Assembly (NCBI GenBank): GCA_947165425.1
Contig: CAMVAJ010000007.1
Coordinates: 1 to 57,084, forward strand
Direction: 5' to 3'
Length of the DNA: 57,084 nt
From: an uncultured Clostridia bacterium
GTDB lineage: Bacteria; Bacillota; Clostridia; Christensenellales; Aristaeellaceae
Under the pieces are notes generated by a model. It was not told the DNA's origin, searched no databases, and worked only from the letters and a program-made list of their open reading frames with translations. Below are positions 32,961-41,421 of this stretch, in pieces (the stretch's first letter is position 1; each line of letters begins with the position of its first letter). The translations under genes and the position numbers were made by a program.

Positions 32961-33014
32961 GTGAAAATAGATCGTATTTTCATTTATCGTGAAATATAGT
33001 ACATTGTACTATTT
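32961..33014. repeat. two-hairpin element upstream of prmA
   Basis: GTGAAAATAGATCGTATTTT then CATTTATCGTG and AATATAGTACATTGTACTAT. A close relative lies at 55500-55553. The first hairpin plus the ATTTATCGTG tail recurs in modified form at 27.5 kb and 56.3 kb. Confidence 0.7.
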
Positions 33015-33053
33015 ACGTTATGCATATCTCATAGCAAAACGCTTCATCTGCCA

Positions 33054-33254
33054 GACCGGCCCTTCCACCGCCGCCCCGCGGAGGGCGGCGGTCCCCCTCC
33101 CCAGCAAGCTGGGGAGGTTCTGAGATACTGCGCTTTAGCCCAATCTCCCCATCTTTGATGGGGATTCGGAGCGCCCGGAAAACATGCCAGTGGCATGTTT
33201 TCAGCGCAGAATGCCGACAGGCCAGGTCGCCGCAGCGACAGAGGGGCCGGTCTG
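33054..33254 (-). repeat. MITE-like intergenic repeat, copy D
   Basis: Long form, reverse orientation, nearly identical to copy E at 43672-43870. It contains the extra palindrome AAAACATGCCAGTGGCATGT TTT between the two end hairpins. Ends GACCGGCCCTTCCACC and GACAGAGGGGCCGGTC. Confidence 0.8.
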
Positions 33255-33306
33255 TCATGATACAGCAAACTCATTTAAGATCAGTATCAGCTTCAGGCGG
33301 GCCGCG

Positions 33307-34911
33307 TTACGGCCGGAAGCTCTCGATGCCGCGCAGCAGCTCCAGCTCCCGCACGTCGCGGACCGTGGTGTACATATAGCGGGTCAGCACCGCGCCGCCG
33401 CGGTAGAACAGGCACATGAAGGGACAGTCCTCCGCGAACAGCCGCTCAATCTGCATCAGCGTGTCCCGGTAGTCGGGCTGAGAATAGCAGCTGCGGAGCT
33501 GATTGCACAGGTCGGTCATGGTCTGAGAGCGGTAGCGGCTGTAGTTGTAGGTGTTGCCGCCGATCAGGCAGAAGCCCGGGTCCGGGCACGGGTCCAGCGC
33601 GTAGGCGCACAGGGCGAGGTGGAACGAGCCCGCCCCGAGCCGCTCCAGGGCGCCGGGATTCTCGTCCGAGCCGGAGTAGGTCGTGGTGACGATCTCCGCG
33701 TCGATGCCAATCTGCGCCAGCTGGTTCCGGATGTAGGTGGCGGTCTCGAAGCGGACGTCGTTGTCCGGCTCCTCGTAGACCAGCAGGCGCATCGTCATCT
33801 CGATCAGCTTGCCGTCCTCCCCCAGCTTGTCCAGGATCCCGTCCTCGTTGCTGTCCGCCCAGCCGTCCTCCGCCAGCAGGCGGCGCGACAGCTCCGGGTC
33901 GTAGGTGAACATCCCGTCCAGGTCGGCATTGTAGGTCCAGGTGCCGGGGATGGCCAGCAGGTTGGTGCGCGTGCCCATGTTCAGGTAGATGTTGGAGAGG
34001 ATGTAGCCGGGGTCGATCGCGTGGCGGATCGCCAGGCGGACGTTCAGGCTCTTGAGCTTGGCGTAGGACTGGTTCATCAGCAGCACTTCGATCTGGTTCG
34101 TCCGGTAGGCCAGCGTCAGCGAGTTCTGCCCGGAGGAATACTGGGCCGCCGCGGTGGCGCGGGTGAAGATCGTATTCACCCGGCCGTATTCATAGCTCTC
34201 CATCACCGCCGTCTGCGTGTCGTGGAGCAGGAAATTGATCTCCCGCACGATCGGCGTGGAGCGCCACCAGTTGAGGTTCGCGTCCAGATACAGGTACTGC
34301 CCCGGCTGGAAGTCGGAGATGATGTAGGGGCCGGAGCCCGTCGGGTCCATCTGCCCCAGCTCGCTCTGCTTGAGCACCGGGAAGGTCATCGCGTAGAGCA
34401 CGCCGTAGTAGCTCCGGTTCGCCGGCGTGCGCACCACCACCGTCCGCTCGTCGGAGGCGGAGATCCGGCTGACAAAAAAGCTCAGGTTGCTGTAGTAGCC
34501 CTTGGTGGCCGCGGTCTCGTCCTTCGCCCGCTCGATGATGTAGTTGGCCGTCGCCACCACGTCCTGGGCCGTCAGCGGCGAGCCGTCGGAGAAGGTCGCG
34601 CCGGTGCGGATGTGGAAGGTCCAGGTGCGCCCGTCCCCGCTCTCCTCCCAGCTCTCCGCCAGCAGCGGCTGCGGATAGTAGTCGTCGTCGATCGTGAAGA
34701 GCGACTCGTACACCAGATGGTAGATGCTGAGCATGTCCCGCTCGATCGGCTCCAGCGGGTCGATCTGCAGGGTCCGGGTGGACTGGATCCCGACGGTCAG
34801 CGAGTCGCCGACGTTCGAGGCGAGGGCGGGCTCAGGCCGGAGCGTCAGGATCGTACACAGCAGTATCGCCGCTGTTAAACACGCGGTCATAGAGCGCGTC
34901 ATAGAGCGCAT
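33307..34911 (-). CDS. ABC transporter substrate-binding protein (peptide type)
   Basis: 534 residues. Signal peptide (M-T-A-C-L-T-A-A-I-L-L-C-T-I-L, cut after A-L-A). No lipobox Cys at the cut site, unusual for a Gram-positive binding protein, so it may stay tethered by its signal or be released. SBP_bac_5 marks: L-A-E-S-W-E-E-S-G-D-G-R-T-W-T-F-H-I-R-T-G-A-T-F-S-D-G-S-P-L-T-A-Q-D-V, then V-R-L-A-I-R-H-A-I-D. No permease or ATPase genes nearby. The start (GAGGG upstream) lies 80 bases inside the transglycosylase gene. Confidence 0.85.
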   Translation of the reverse strand: MRSMTRSMTACLTAAILLCTILTLRPEPALASNVGDSLTVGIQSTRTLQIDPLEPIERDMLSIYHLVYESLFTIDDDYYPQPLLAESWEESGDGRTWTFHIRTGATFSDGSPLTAQDVVATANYIIERAKDETAATKGYYSNLSFFVSRISASDERTVVVRTPANRSYYGVLYAMTFPVLKQSELGQMDPTGSGPYIISDFQPGQYLYLDANLNWWRSTPIVREINFLLHDTQTAVMESYEYGRVNTIFTRATAAAQYSSGQNSLTLAYRTNQIEVLLMNQSYAKLKSLNVRLAIRHAIDPGYILSNIYLNMGTRTNLLAIPGTWTYNADLDGMFTYDPELSRRLLAEDGWADSNEDGILDKLGEDGKLIEMTMRLLVYEEPDNDVRFETATYIRNQLAQIGIDAEIVTTTYSGSDENPGALERLGAGSFHLALCAYALDPCPDPGFCLIGGNTYNYSRYRSQTMTDLCNQLRSCYSQPDYRDTLMQIERLFAEDCPFMCLFYRGGAVLTRYMYTTVRDVRELELLRGIESFRP

Positions 34912-35725
34912 AGTCCCTCATCACCTTTCTGGCGTATTCCCGGGTGTCGGAGGCCGGGATCGCGGCCACCTGCAGGGTGCTCCCGTCCGGGGAGACCGCC
35001 GCGTTCCCCAGCCAGGAGCGCACCGTGCTCTGCCCGGCGTGGTAGGCCGCCGTCACGGCCACCGGATCCCCGCCGAAGAGCCGGGAGAGATAGCCCAGAT
35101 ACCAGCAGCCGAAGCGGATATTGGTCTCCGGGTCCCACATCATCTGGAAGCTGTAGCCCGAGATATGCATGTACTGGTCGTTGATCCACTTCGCCGTGTC
35201 CTCCATCAGCTGCATCAGGCCCCGGGCCCCCAGGCGGGACTCCGCCGTGGGCGAGTAGCTGCTCTCGTTGAGGATGATGGCGCTGACAAAGGCCGGCTGG
35301 AGATTGTACTCGTCGGCGTACTGGAAGATATACTCCGTGAAATAGCGCGGGTGCCGGGTCATCAGGTCGGCGTAGACCTCCCGCTTCTCCTCCGCCCGGC
35401 GCGCCAGGTAGGCCGACATCATCTGCTGCGCGGTGAAGAGCGCCAGGCACAGCACCAGCGTCCCCGCCGCCGCCGCCGTCAGCCAGGCCGGCACGCGCAG
35501 GGGCTCCCGGCGGCTTCGCTGCCGGGCCTGCTCCTGGGGTGTCCGGCGGGTCAGGTCGGTCCGGGCGTGGGAGGCCCGCTCCACGGCGGCGTCCGTCTGG
35601 GGCGCCTGGGGCAGCCGGGTCTGCCTTGCGGGGGCCGGGCGGGGCTGGGGCGCCGGCGCGGGCGTCTCAGCTGTCATCCGTCCGCTGCGCCGGTGGCGCT
35701 CCACGGGGCGTTCGTCATTCTGCAT
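34832..35725 (-). CDS. membrane-anchored lytic transglycosylase
   Basis: 297 residues from the ATG at 35725 (GGAGGAG upstream). A proline-rich, charged N-terminus of about 75 residues inside the cell, one membrane segment (V-P-A-W-L-T-A-A-A-A-G-T-L-V-L-C-L-A-L-F-T), then the SLT domain: A-I-I-L-N-E-S-S-Y-S-P-T-A-E-S-R-L-G-A-R-G-L-M-Q-L-M with the catalytic Glu in N-E-S-S, and A-A-Y-H-A-G. Cuts peptidoglycan strands outside the membrane. Its start overlaps the coaE end by 11 bases and its 3' end overlaps the next gene by 80 bases. Confidence 0.9.
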   Translation of the reverse strand: MQNDERPVERHRRSGRMTAETPAPAPQPRPAPARQTRLPQAPQTDAAVERASHARTDLTRRTPQEQARQRSRREPLRVPAWLTAAAAGTLVLCLALFTAQQMMSAYLARRAEEKREVYADLMTRHPRYFTEYIFQYADEYNLQPAFVSAIILNESSYSPTAESRLGARGLMQLMEDTAKWINDQYMHISGYSFQMMWDPETNIRFGCWYLGYLSRLFGGDPVAVTAAYHAGQSTVRSWLGNAAVSPDGSTLQVAAIPASDTREYARKVMRDYALYDALYDRVFNSGDTAVYDPDAPA

Positions 35726-36335
35726 GGTCTGTCTCCTCCAGCCGGGCGAGCTCCCCGTCGTAGAGCGCACGCACCGCGGCCTCCGTCTCCTCCGGGGAAC
35801 GGTCCGTGTCGATCACCACGTCCGCCCGCCGCGCCTTCTCCGCCGTCGGCAGCTGGCTGGCGATCCGCCTCCGCGCGTCCCCGGCGCTCAGCCCGTCCCG
35901 CTCCATCAGCCGGTCCAGCTGCGTCCGGGGCGGCACGGTGACGCACCAGATCCGCCCGCACAGCGCGTCCAGCTTCTCCTCGTACAAAAGCGGCATGTCC
36001 AGCACGCAGACCGGCGCGTCCGCGGAGCGCGCCTCCTCGAGCCTTAAGTCGATCAGGCTCCGCAGGCGCGGGCGCATCAGGTCGTTGAGCCGCCCCAGCT
36101 CCCCCTCGTCGCCGAAGACGCGCCGCCCCAGGGCCGAGCGGTCCAGGCTCCCGTCCGCCCGGAACACGCCGTCCCCGAAGGCCGCGCGGATCGCGGGCAG
36201 GGCCGGGCCGCCCGTCGCGGTCAGCTCCCGGGAGAGCCGGTCCCCGTCCACGATCACCGCGCCCAGCCGCCGCAGGGTGTCGGACACATGGCTCTTGCCG
36301 CAGGCGATCCCGCCGGTCAGGCCCAGCGTCAGCAT
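35715..36335 (-). CDS. coaE: dephospho-CoA kinase
   Basis: 206 residues from the ATG at 36335 (GGGGAGG upstream; the open frame extends further but without a site). P-loop L-T-G-G-I-A-C-G-K-S, then V-I-V-D-G-D-R-L-S-R-E and C-V-L-D-M-P-L-L-Y-E, the CoaE signatures (D-A-D and P-L-L-F-E equivalents). Last step of coenzyme A synthesis, in the cytoplasm. Leads the coaE-transglycosylase-binding protein operon. Confidence 0.95.
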   Translation of the reverse strand: MLTLGLTGGIACGKSHVSDTLRRLGAVIVDGDRLSRELTATGGPALPAIRAAFGDGVFRADGSLDRSALGRRVFGDEGELGRLNDLMRPRLRSLIDLRLEEARSADAPVCVLDMPLLYEEKLDALCGRIWCVTVPPRTQLDRLMERDGLSAGDARRRIASQLPTAEKARRADVVIDTDRSPEETEAAVRALYDGELARLEETDHAE

Positions 36336-36441
36336 GGCCCACGCCTCCCCTCGCTTGAAAAATGGATGGACTGATGGCTTTAATGCAAAAGAGGCGGACG
36401 GCGTTTTTGAGAACACCGCCCGCCCCGGTTCGTGCAGCGTA

Positions 36442-37629
36442 TCAGGAATTGGTCTGCAGCAGCTTCTGCTTGAGCTCGGCCTCCATCTTGTAGAGGGTCT
36501 TCTCGGCCTCGATGCGCTTGGTGTGGCCGTCCTTCTGGATCTGCATGACCTCGTTGATGGTGTCGATGAGGGACTGGTTGGTCTCCACCAGCGTCTCGAT
36601 GTCGATGATGCCGCGCTCCGCCTCCTTGGCGGTGTTGATGGTGCCCTGCTTGAGCTTCTCGGCGTTCTTGCGCAGCAGCTCGTTGGTCATGTCGGTGACC
36701 TGGGTCTGGGCCTTGAGCGCCTCCTCGGAGTGGTGCAGGCCCAGGGCCAGCACCATCTGGCTCTTCCACAGCGGCAGCGTGTTGGACAGCGTGGACTGGA
36801 TGCGCTCCACCAGCAGGCTGTCGTTGTTCTGCAGCAGACGGATCTGCGGGGCCATCTGCATGGAGACCTGGCGGGTCAGCTTCAGGTCGTAGATTTTCTT
36901 CTCCAGCCGGTCGCACTGGGCGGCGAAGTCGTTGGCGCGCTGGGCGTCCATGGCGTCGCCGGTCTTGGCGGCGGTGTCCTGCAGGTCCTTGAGCGTGGTG
37001 GCCCGCTGCTGGGCCAGGTACTTGTCGCCCGCGATGATGTAGAGCGTCAGCTCATGGAAGTAGGAGGCGTTCTCGTCGTAGAGCCGCTCGAACATGGCCA
37101 CGTCCTTGAGCAGCTGCGCCTGGTAGTTCTCCAGGGAGGACGCGATGTTCTCCACGTTCCCGCTGACCTTGGTGTAGCTGGCCTTCATCCGCTCCACCTG
37201 GTCGATGGGCTTGGCGAAGAGGCCGCCGATCTTCTCCAGCAGCGTGGAGGGCTTGTCGTCGGTGTCCCGCTCGAAGGTCTTCAGCTGCTGCACCAGATCG
37301 ACGAGCATGTCGCCCACCTCGCCGGTGTCCTGGGTCTTGACCGCCGCCAGCGCGCTGTCGGAGAAGGCGGCGACCTTCTTCTGGGCCTCCGCGCCGTAGA
37401 GCAGCACATGGTCGTTGTTGGTCACGTCCAGCTTGGAGATGAAGGCGGTGATCGCCTGCTTCTCCGCCTCGGTCAGCTGGCTGTCGTCCAGGGCGGGGAT
37501 GTCGCCGCTGGCCTTCTCCACCTGGGTCTCCTCGGGCTCGATGATGGAGGCCGCCTCCTCGACGGGCTCCTCCGCCGGCGCCTCGGGCGCCTTGGGGGTC
37601 AGGGTCAGGTCCGGGATCTGCTCGGTCAT
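36442..37629 (-). CDS. telA: TelA family toxic anion resistance protein
   Basis: 395 residues, family length. Acidic N-terminus (E-A-P-A-E-E-P-V-E-E-A-A), then long helices with the TelA blocks S-F-H-E-L-T-L-Y-I-I-A-G-D-K-Y-L, R-L-L-Q-N-N-D-S-L-L-V-E-R-I-Q and L-P-L-W-K-S-Q-M-V-L-A-L. No membrane segment. Named for tellurite resistance but more widely linked to envelope stress; it pairs with XpaC in many Firmicutes, as here (47 bases apart). Confidence 0.93.
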   Translation of the reverse strand: MTEQIPDLTLTPKAPEAPAEEPVEEAASIIEPEETQVEKASGDIPALDDSQLTEAEKQAITAFISKLDVTNNDHVLLYGAEAQKKVAAFSDSALAAVKTQDTGEVGDMLVDLVQQLKTFERDTDDKPSTLLEKIGGLFAKPIDQVERMKASYTKVSGNVENIASSLENYQAQLLKDVAMFERLYDENASYFHELTLYIIAGDKYLAQQRATTLKDLQDTAAKTGDAMDAQRANDFAAQCDRLEKKIYDLKLTRQVSMQMAPQIRLLQNNDSLLVERIQSTLSNTLPLWKSQMVLALGLHHSEEALKAQTQVTDMTNELLRKNAEKLKQGTINTAKEAERGIIDIETLVETNQSLIDTINEVMQIQKDGHTKRIEAEKTLYKMEAELKQKLLQTNS

Positions 37630-37676
37630 GGGAAAAACCTCCTTCTCATTATCTGCGGATGGATGGGAATCCCTGA

Positions 37677-38516
37677 TTACTTGGCGAGATTGGTCTTGTG
37701 CTGGGCAGCCGTGCCGGAGGCGCTCTGGGCGGAGCCGGGCACCACCAGCTGCGGGACCTCGTTCGCGCCCAGCTGGGCCGCGGCGGCGGTGAGGGCGTCG
37801 CTCTGGCTCTGCAGGATCGCGTTCTCGCTCAGGTCGCCCTCGGTGAAGCCGTCGCGCTTGAGCATCTGCTCGAGCACGTCGATGTCGGTGGAGATGTCCA
37901 GCATCGTGTCCTTATACAGGTTGTCCAGCTGCTTCTGGCAGGCGGTGACGACCATGTCCAGGCCGCGGTTGAGCGTCGCCCGGTGGCGGCTCATCTCGTA
38001 CTCGGAGATGCCCCGGTCCTGCATGATCCGGTAGCTCTCCAGCATCTTGAGCGTCGTGGGCAGATAGTAGTTCATGAACTTGCGGATCTGGAAGGCCTGG
38101 TCCGGCTTCTCCGCCACGGTGCGGAAGATCTGCGTGCACTTGTCCTCCAGCTCGTACATCTTGCGGGTCAGCGTCGGATCCTTGATGGCGTCGTTGGCCG
38201 CGCGGATCTGCTCCAGCGCCGCCTTGCCCTTGGCGATGACGTCGTCGGCCTGCTCGTTGCCGCTCTGCTCGATCTCCTCGAACTCCTTGGGCTTGTCCTG
38301 GCGGTTGTGGGTGGTCAGATCCAGTCCCTCGGACATGGTGCGGACCAGCTTGTACGTCCCCCAGGCGAGGCCGGCCACCACCAGCGCGCCGAAGATGCCG
38401 ATGCCGCCGCCGAAGATCGCGGAGAGCCCCGCCACCGTCAGCGCGAAGCCCGCGACGCGCGCCCTGCGCTGCTTGACTGTCTGCTCGTACTGGTCCTGTT
38501 CCTTTTTATTGCTCAT
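37677..38516 (-). CDS. xpaC: XpaC family membrane protein
   Basis: 279 residues. Basic N-terminus, two close membrane segments (about residues 22-57, A-L-T-V-A-G-L-S-A-I-F-G-G-G-I-G-I-F-G-A-L), then a helical cytoplasmic domain with C-T-Q-I-F-R-T-V-A-E-K-P-D-Q-A-F-Q-I-R-K-F-M-N-Y-Y-L-P-T-T-L-K-M-L, the PF10112 signature. The family name refers to hydrolysis of a chromogenic phosphate in Bacillus; its real role is probably envelope-related together with TelA. Promoter TTGTCA/TATGAT upstream. Confidence 0.92.
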   Translation of the reverse strand: MSNKKEQDQYEQTVKQRRARVAGFALTVAGLSAIFGGGIGIFGALVVAGLAWGTYKLVRTMSEGLDLTTHNRQDKPKEFEEIEQSGNEQADDVIAKGKAALEQIRAANDAIKDPTLTRKMYELEDKCTQIFRTVAEKPDQAFQIRKFMNYYLPTTLKMLESYRIMQDRGISEYEMSRHRATLNRGLDMVVTACQKQLDNLYKDTMLDISTDIDVLEQMLKRDGFTEGDLSENAILQSQSDALTAAAAQLGANEVPQLVVPGSAQSASGTAAQHKTNLAK

Positions 38517-38579
38517 GGCTTGTCGGATCCTTTCCGCTATGCGTTCCGCCGCCGGAGCGGCCTATATTTTTTCGCATGC

Positions 38580-38608
38580 ATCATACCACAAGCGGCCCGC
38601 CTTGACAA
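38580..38608 (-). promoter_or_regulatory. promoter of xpaC-telA
   Basis: Minus strand TTGTCA (complement 38603-38608), 17 bases, TATGAT (complement 38580-38585). Confidence 0.7.
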
Positions 38609-38640
38609 GGGAAAAGGGCAAAAAACCGTGGATTTTCATC

Positions 38641-38669
38641 TTGTCCAAAGTCGGTTTTTCGTTTATACT
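38641..38669 (+). promoter_or_regulatory. promoter of exporter operon
   Basis: TTGTCC, 17 bases, TATACT, 34 bases before the first exporter gene. Back to back with the xpaC promoter. Confidence 0.65.
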
Positions 38670-38702
38670 TTGCTCATGTAAAACATGAGAGGAGCATCTT
38701 TC

Positions 38703-39197
38703 ATGGAAGGACAGGAAAAGAAGACCCAGCTGTTCCGCGAGAAGAGCCTGGAGACCATTGAATCGCCCGAGTCCCTCAACGATTATCTTCGCGTCACCTC
38801 CCCGGGCGTGTGGCTGGTGATGGCGGCCGTGATCGCGCTGCTCATCGGCGGCATTCTCTGGGGCGTTTTCGGCAGCATCGACACCACGGTCCAGGTGGCC
38901 GTCGCCGCCGAGGGCGGGCAGGCAGTCTGCTATGTCCCCTACAACAGTCTCCAGCAGGTGATGGCCACCGGCGAGATCACCGTGGAGAATCAGAACTACC
39001 CCCTGCGGCAGACCGCCGATTTGGGCGTCACCGTCGTCTCGGAGGAGATGAACCCCTACCTCCGCGTCACCGGCGGGCTGGAGGTCGGGGACGTGACCGT
39101 CGCGGTGCCCTTCGCGTCCGACCGTCTGCCCGACGGGGTCTACGCCGGCACCGTCGTGACCGAGCGGCTGCGGCCCATGTCGCTGCTCCTGAAATGA
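38703..39197 (+). CDS. short NHLM/NHLP exporter membrane-fusion subunit
   Basis: 164 residues from ATG at 38703 (GAGGAG upstream). The start K-K-T-Q-L-F-R-E-K-S-L-E-T-I-E-S-P-E-S-L-N-D-Y-L-R-V-T-S-P-G-V-W-L is typical of the HlyD-like subunit of NHLM-type bacteriocin export systems. One membrane segment follows (A-V-I-A-L-L-I-G-G-I-L-W-G-V-F-G), then a short beta-rich outer part. The long coiled-coil hairpin of normal HlyD adaptors is missing. First gene of the export operon, 36 bases before the peptidase-ABC gene. Confidence 0.8.
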   Translation: MEGQEKKTQLFREKSLETIESPESLNDYLRVTSPGVWLVMAAVIALLIGGILWGVFGSIDTTVQVAVAAEGGQAVCYVPYNSLQQVMATGEITVENQNYPLRQTADLGVTVVSEEMNPYLRVTGGLEVGDVTVAVPFASDRLPDGVYAGTVVTERLRPMSLLLK

Positions 39198-39233
39198 CCA
39201 TCATTAATACGAGTAAGTGAGGAGGATGCCCCC

Positions 39234-41408
39234 ATGCTGAAAAAAGGCGTCCCGCAGCCGGTGGAGAAGGGCGTGGTCAAGGTCCCTGTGGTCATGCAGA
39301 TGGAGGCGCTGGAGTGCGGCGCGGCCTCGCTGACCATGATCATGCACTACTACCGGAAGTTCATCCCCCTCGAGCAGGCCCGCGTGGACTGCGGCGTCTC
39401 CATGGACGGCGCCAACGCCAAGAACATCATCGTGGCCGCCCGTAGCTACGGCATGAAGGCCAACGCCTGGCGCGTGGAGCCGGAGGATCTGCTGGAGGAG
39501 GGACCCTTCCCCTGCATCATCCACTGGGGCTTCAACCACTTTGTGGTGCTCTGCGGCTTCAACCGCAAGCGCGCGGTGCTCAACGACCCCGCCCGCGGCC
39601 GCGTGACGGTCGAGTGGGAGGAGTTCGACCGGGAGTTCACCGGGGTGTGCATCACCTTCGAGCCCGACGAGGGCTTCCAGCCCTCCGGCCAACCGAAATC
39701 CATCTTCTCCTACGCTCGGGAGCGCCTGAAGGGCACCGGCGCGGCGGCGGTTTTCGTCATCCTCACCACCACCATCACCTCCCTGCTGGGGATCCTCAAT
39801 CCGGTCTTCACGCGCACCTTCCTCGACCGGCTCCTGACCCGGCAGAACCCCGAGTGGCTGGCTCCCTTCATGCTGCTCTTCGCCCTGCTGGCGCTGGTGA
39901 CGGTCACCGTCAGCTGGATCAGCGCGGTCTACTCCCTGCGCATCCAGGGCAAGATGGCCTCCTACGGCAGCGCCTCCTACCTGTGGAAGGTGCTGCGCCT
40001 GCCGATGCAGTTCTTCACCCAGCGCCTCTCGGCGGATATCGCCGACCGGCAGGCCACCAACGCGTCCATTGCCGGCACGATGGTGCAGACCTTCGCCCCC
40101 CTGGCCCTGCAGGCGGGGATGATGATCTTCTACCTCGTGGTGATGGTCCGCTACAGCTGGCTCCTGTCCCTGATCGGCGTGGGCGCGATTCTCCTGAACC
40201 TGGCCGTCTCCGCCCTCATCACCTCCAAGCGGGTGAACATCACCCGCGTGCAGCAGCGGGACGCGGCGAAGCTCTCCTCCGCCACCATGTCCGGCATCAG
40301 CATGATCGAGACGATCAAGGCCGCGGGCGCGGAGAACGGCTTCTTCGGCCGCTGGGCCGGCTACCAGGCCAGCGTCAACACCCAGAGCGTGCAGTACACC
40401 CGGCTGAACCTCTTCCTGGGCTCCCTCCCCAGCCTCATCACCAGCATGGCGAACCTGGCGGTGCTGGGCCTGGGCGTGCTGCTCGTGATCCGGGGCGAGT
40501 TCACGGTCGGCATGGTCATGGCCTTCCAGTTCTTCCTGAGCGCCTTCATGTCCCCCGCCACCTCGCTGATCTCCGCGGGCCAGTCCCTGCAGGAGATGAT
40601 CACCCAGATGGAGCGCGTGGACGACGTCATGAGCTACCGGGAGGACGCGGCCTTCGACCCGCGCGAGAAGAAGGCCGAGTACCAGAAGCTCTCCGGCGCG
40701 ATCGAATTGAAGAACGTCACCTTCGGCTACTCCCGCCTGGGCAAGCCGCAGATCACGGACTTCTCCATGACGGTCAAGCCCGGGCAGAAGATCGCCTTTG
40801 TCGGGCGCACCGGCTGCGGCAAGTCCACCCTCGCCAAGCTCATCTCCGGCCTCTACCAGCCCTGGAGCGGGACGATCACCTTTGACGGCGTGCCGCTGAG
40901 CGAGATCGACCGGGACGTCTTCACCGGCTCGGTCAGCGTCATCGACCAGGACATCACCCTCTTCGAGGACACCATCTCCGAGAACGTCAAGATGTGGGAC
41001 AGCGCCATCGAGGATTTCGAGGTGACCCTCGCCGCCCGCGACGCCGGCATCTACGACGACATCGTCCAGCGCGACGGCGGCTTCAACCACAAGCTCCTCG
41101 ACGGCGGCCGCGATCTCTCCGGCGGCCAGCGGCAGCGCCTGGAGATCGCCCGCGCCCTGGCCCAGGATCCCACGATCTGCATCATGGACGAGGCCACCTC
41201 CGCCCTGGACGCCCGCACGGAGCACGACGTGATCCGCTCCATCAACGCCCGGGGCATCACCTGCATCATCATCGCCCACCGGCTCTCCACCATCCGCGAC
41301 TGCGACGAGATCATCGTCCTGGACAAGGGCCGGATCGTCGAGCGCGGCACCCACGACGAGCTGTACGCCCTGGGCGGCTACTACGCGAGTCTGGTCAGCA
41401 ACGAGTGA
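39234..41408 (+). CDS. peptidase-containing bacteriocin ABC exporter (C39, NHLM/NHLP type)
   Basis: 724 residues in three parts. Residues 1-145 form a C39 peptidase with M-E-A-L-E-C-G-A-A-S-L (nucleophile Cys28), H-W-G-F-N-H-F (His102) and N-D-P-A (Asp118), so the triad is complete. About 160-440 is a six-helix ABC membrane domain. The ATPase has V-G-R-T-G-C-G-K-S-T (Walker A, about 522), L-S-G-G-Q-R-Q-R and I-M-D-E-A-T-S-A-L-D, then A-H-R-L-S-T-I. It cuts the leader of a precursor peptide at a double-glycine type site and exports the product. No precursor gene is visible nearby. Confidence 0.93.
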   Translation: MLKKGVPQPVEKGVVKVPVVMQMEALECGAASLTMIMHYYRKFIPLEQARVDCGVSMDGANAKNIIVAARSYGMKANAWRVEPEDLLEEGPFPCIIHWGFNHFVVLCGFNRKRAVLNDPARGRVTVEWEEFDREFTGVCITFEPDEGFQPSGQPKSIFSYARERLKGTGAAAVFVILTTTITSLLGILNPVFTRTFLDRLLTRQNPEWLAPFMLLFALLALVTVTVSWISAVYSLRIQGKMASYGSASYLWKVLRLPMQFFTQRLSADIADRQATNASIAGTMVQTFAPLALQAGMMIFYLVVMVRYSWLLSLIGVGAILLNLAVSALITSKRVNITRVQQRDAAKLSSATMSGISMIETIKAAGAENGFFGRWAGYQASVNTQSVQYTRLNLFLGSLPSLITSMANLAVLGLGVLLVIRGEFTVGMVMAFQFFLSAFMSPATSLISAGQSLQEMITQMERVDDVMSYREDAAFDPREKKAEYQKLSGAIELKNVTFGYSRLGKPQITDFSMTVKPGQKIAFVGRTGCGKSTLAKLISGLYQPWSGTITFDGVPLSEIDRDVFTGSVSVIDQDITLFEDTISENVKMWDSAIEDFEVTLAARDAGIYDDIVQRDGGFNHKLLDGGRDLSGGQRQRLEIARALAQDPTICIMDEATSALDARTEHDVIRSINARGITCIIIAHRLSTIRDCDEIIVLDKGRIVERGTHDELYALGGYYASLVSNE

Positions 41409-41421
41409 GGAGGTGTGACGC

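Noticed and set aside
36580-37400. Coding on the plus strand opposite telA
   Set aside because: Several shadow frames only; telA and its family blocks explain the sequence.
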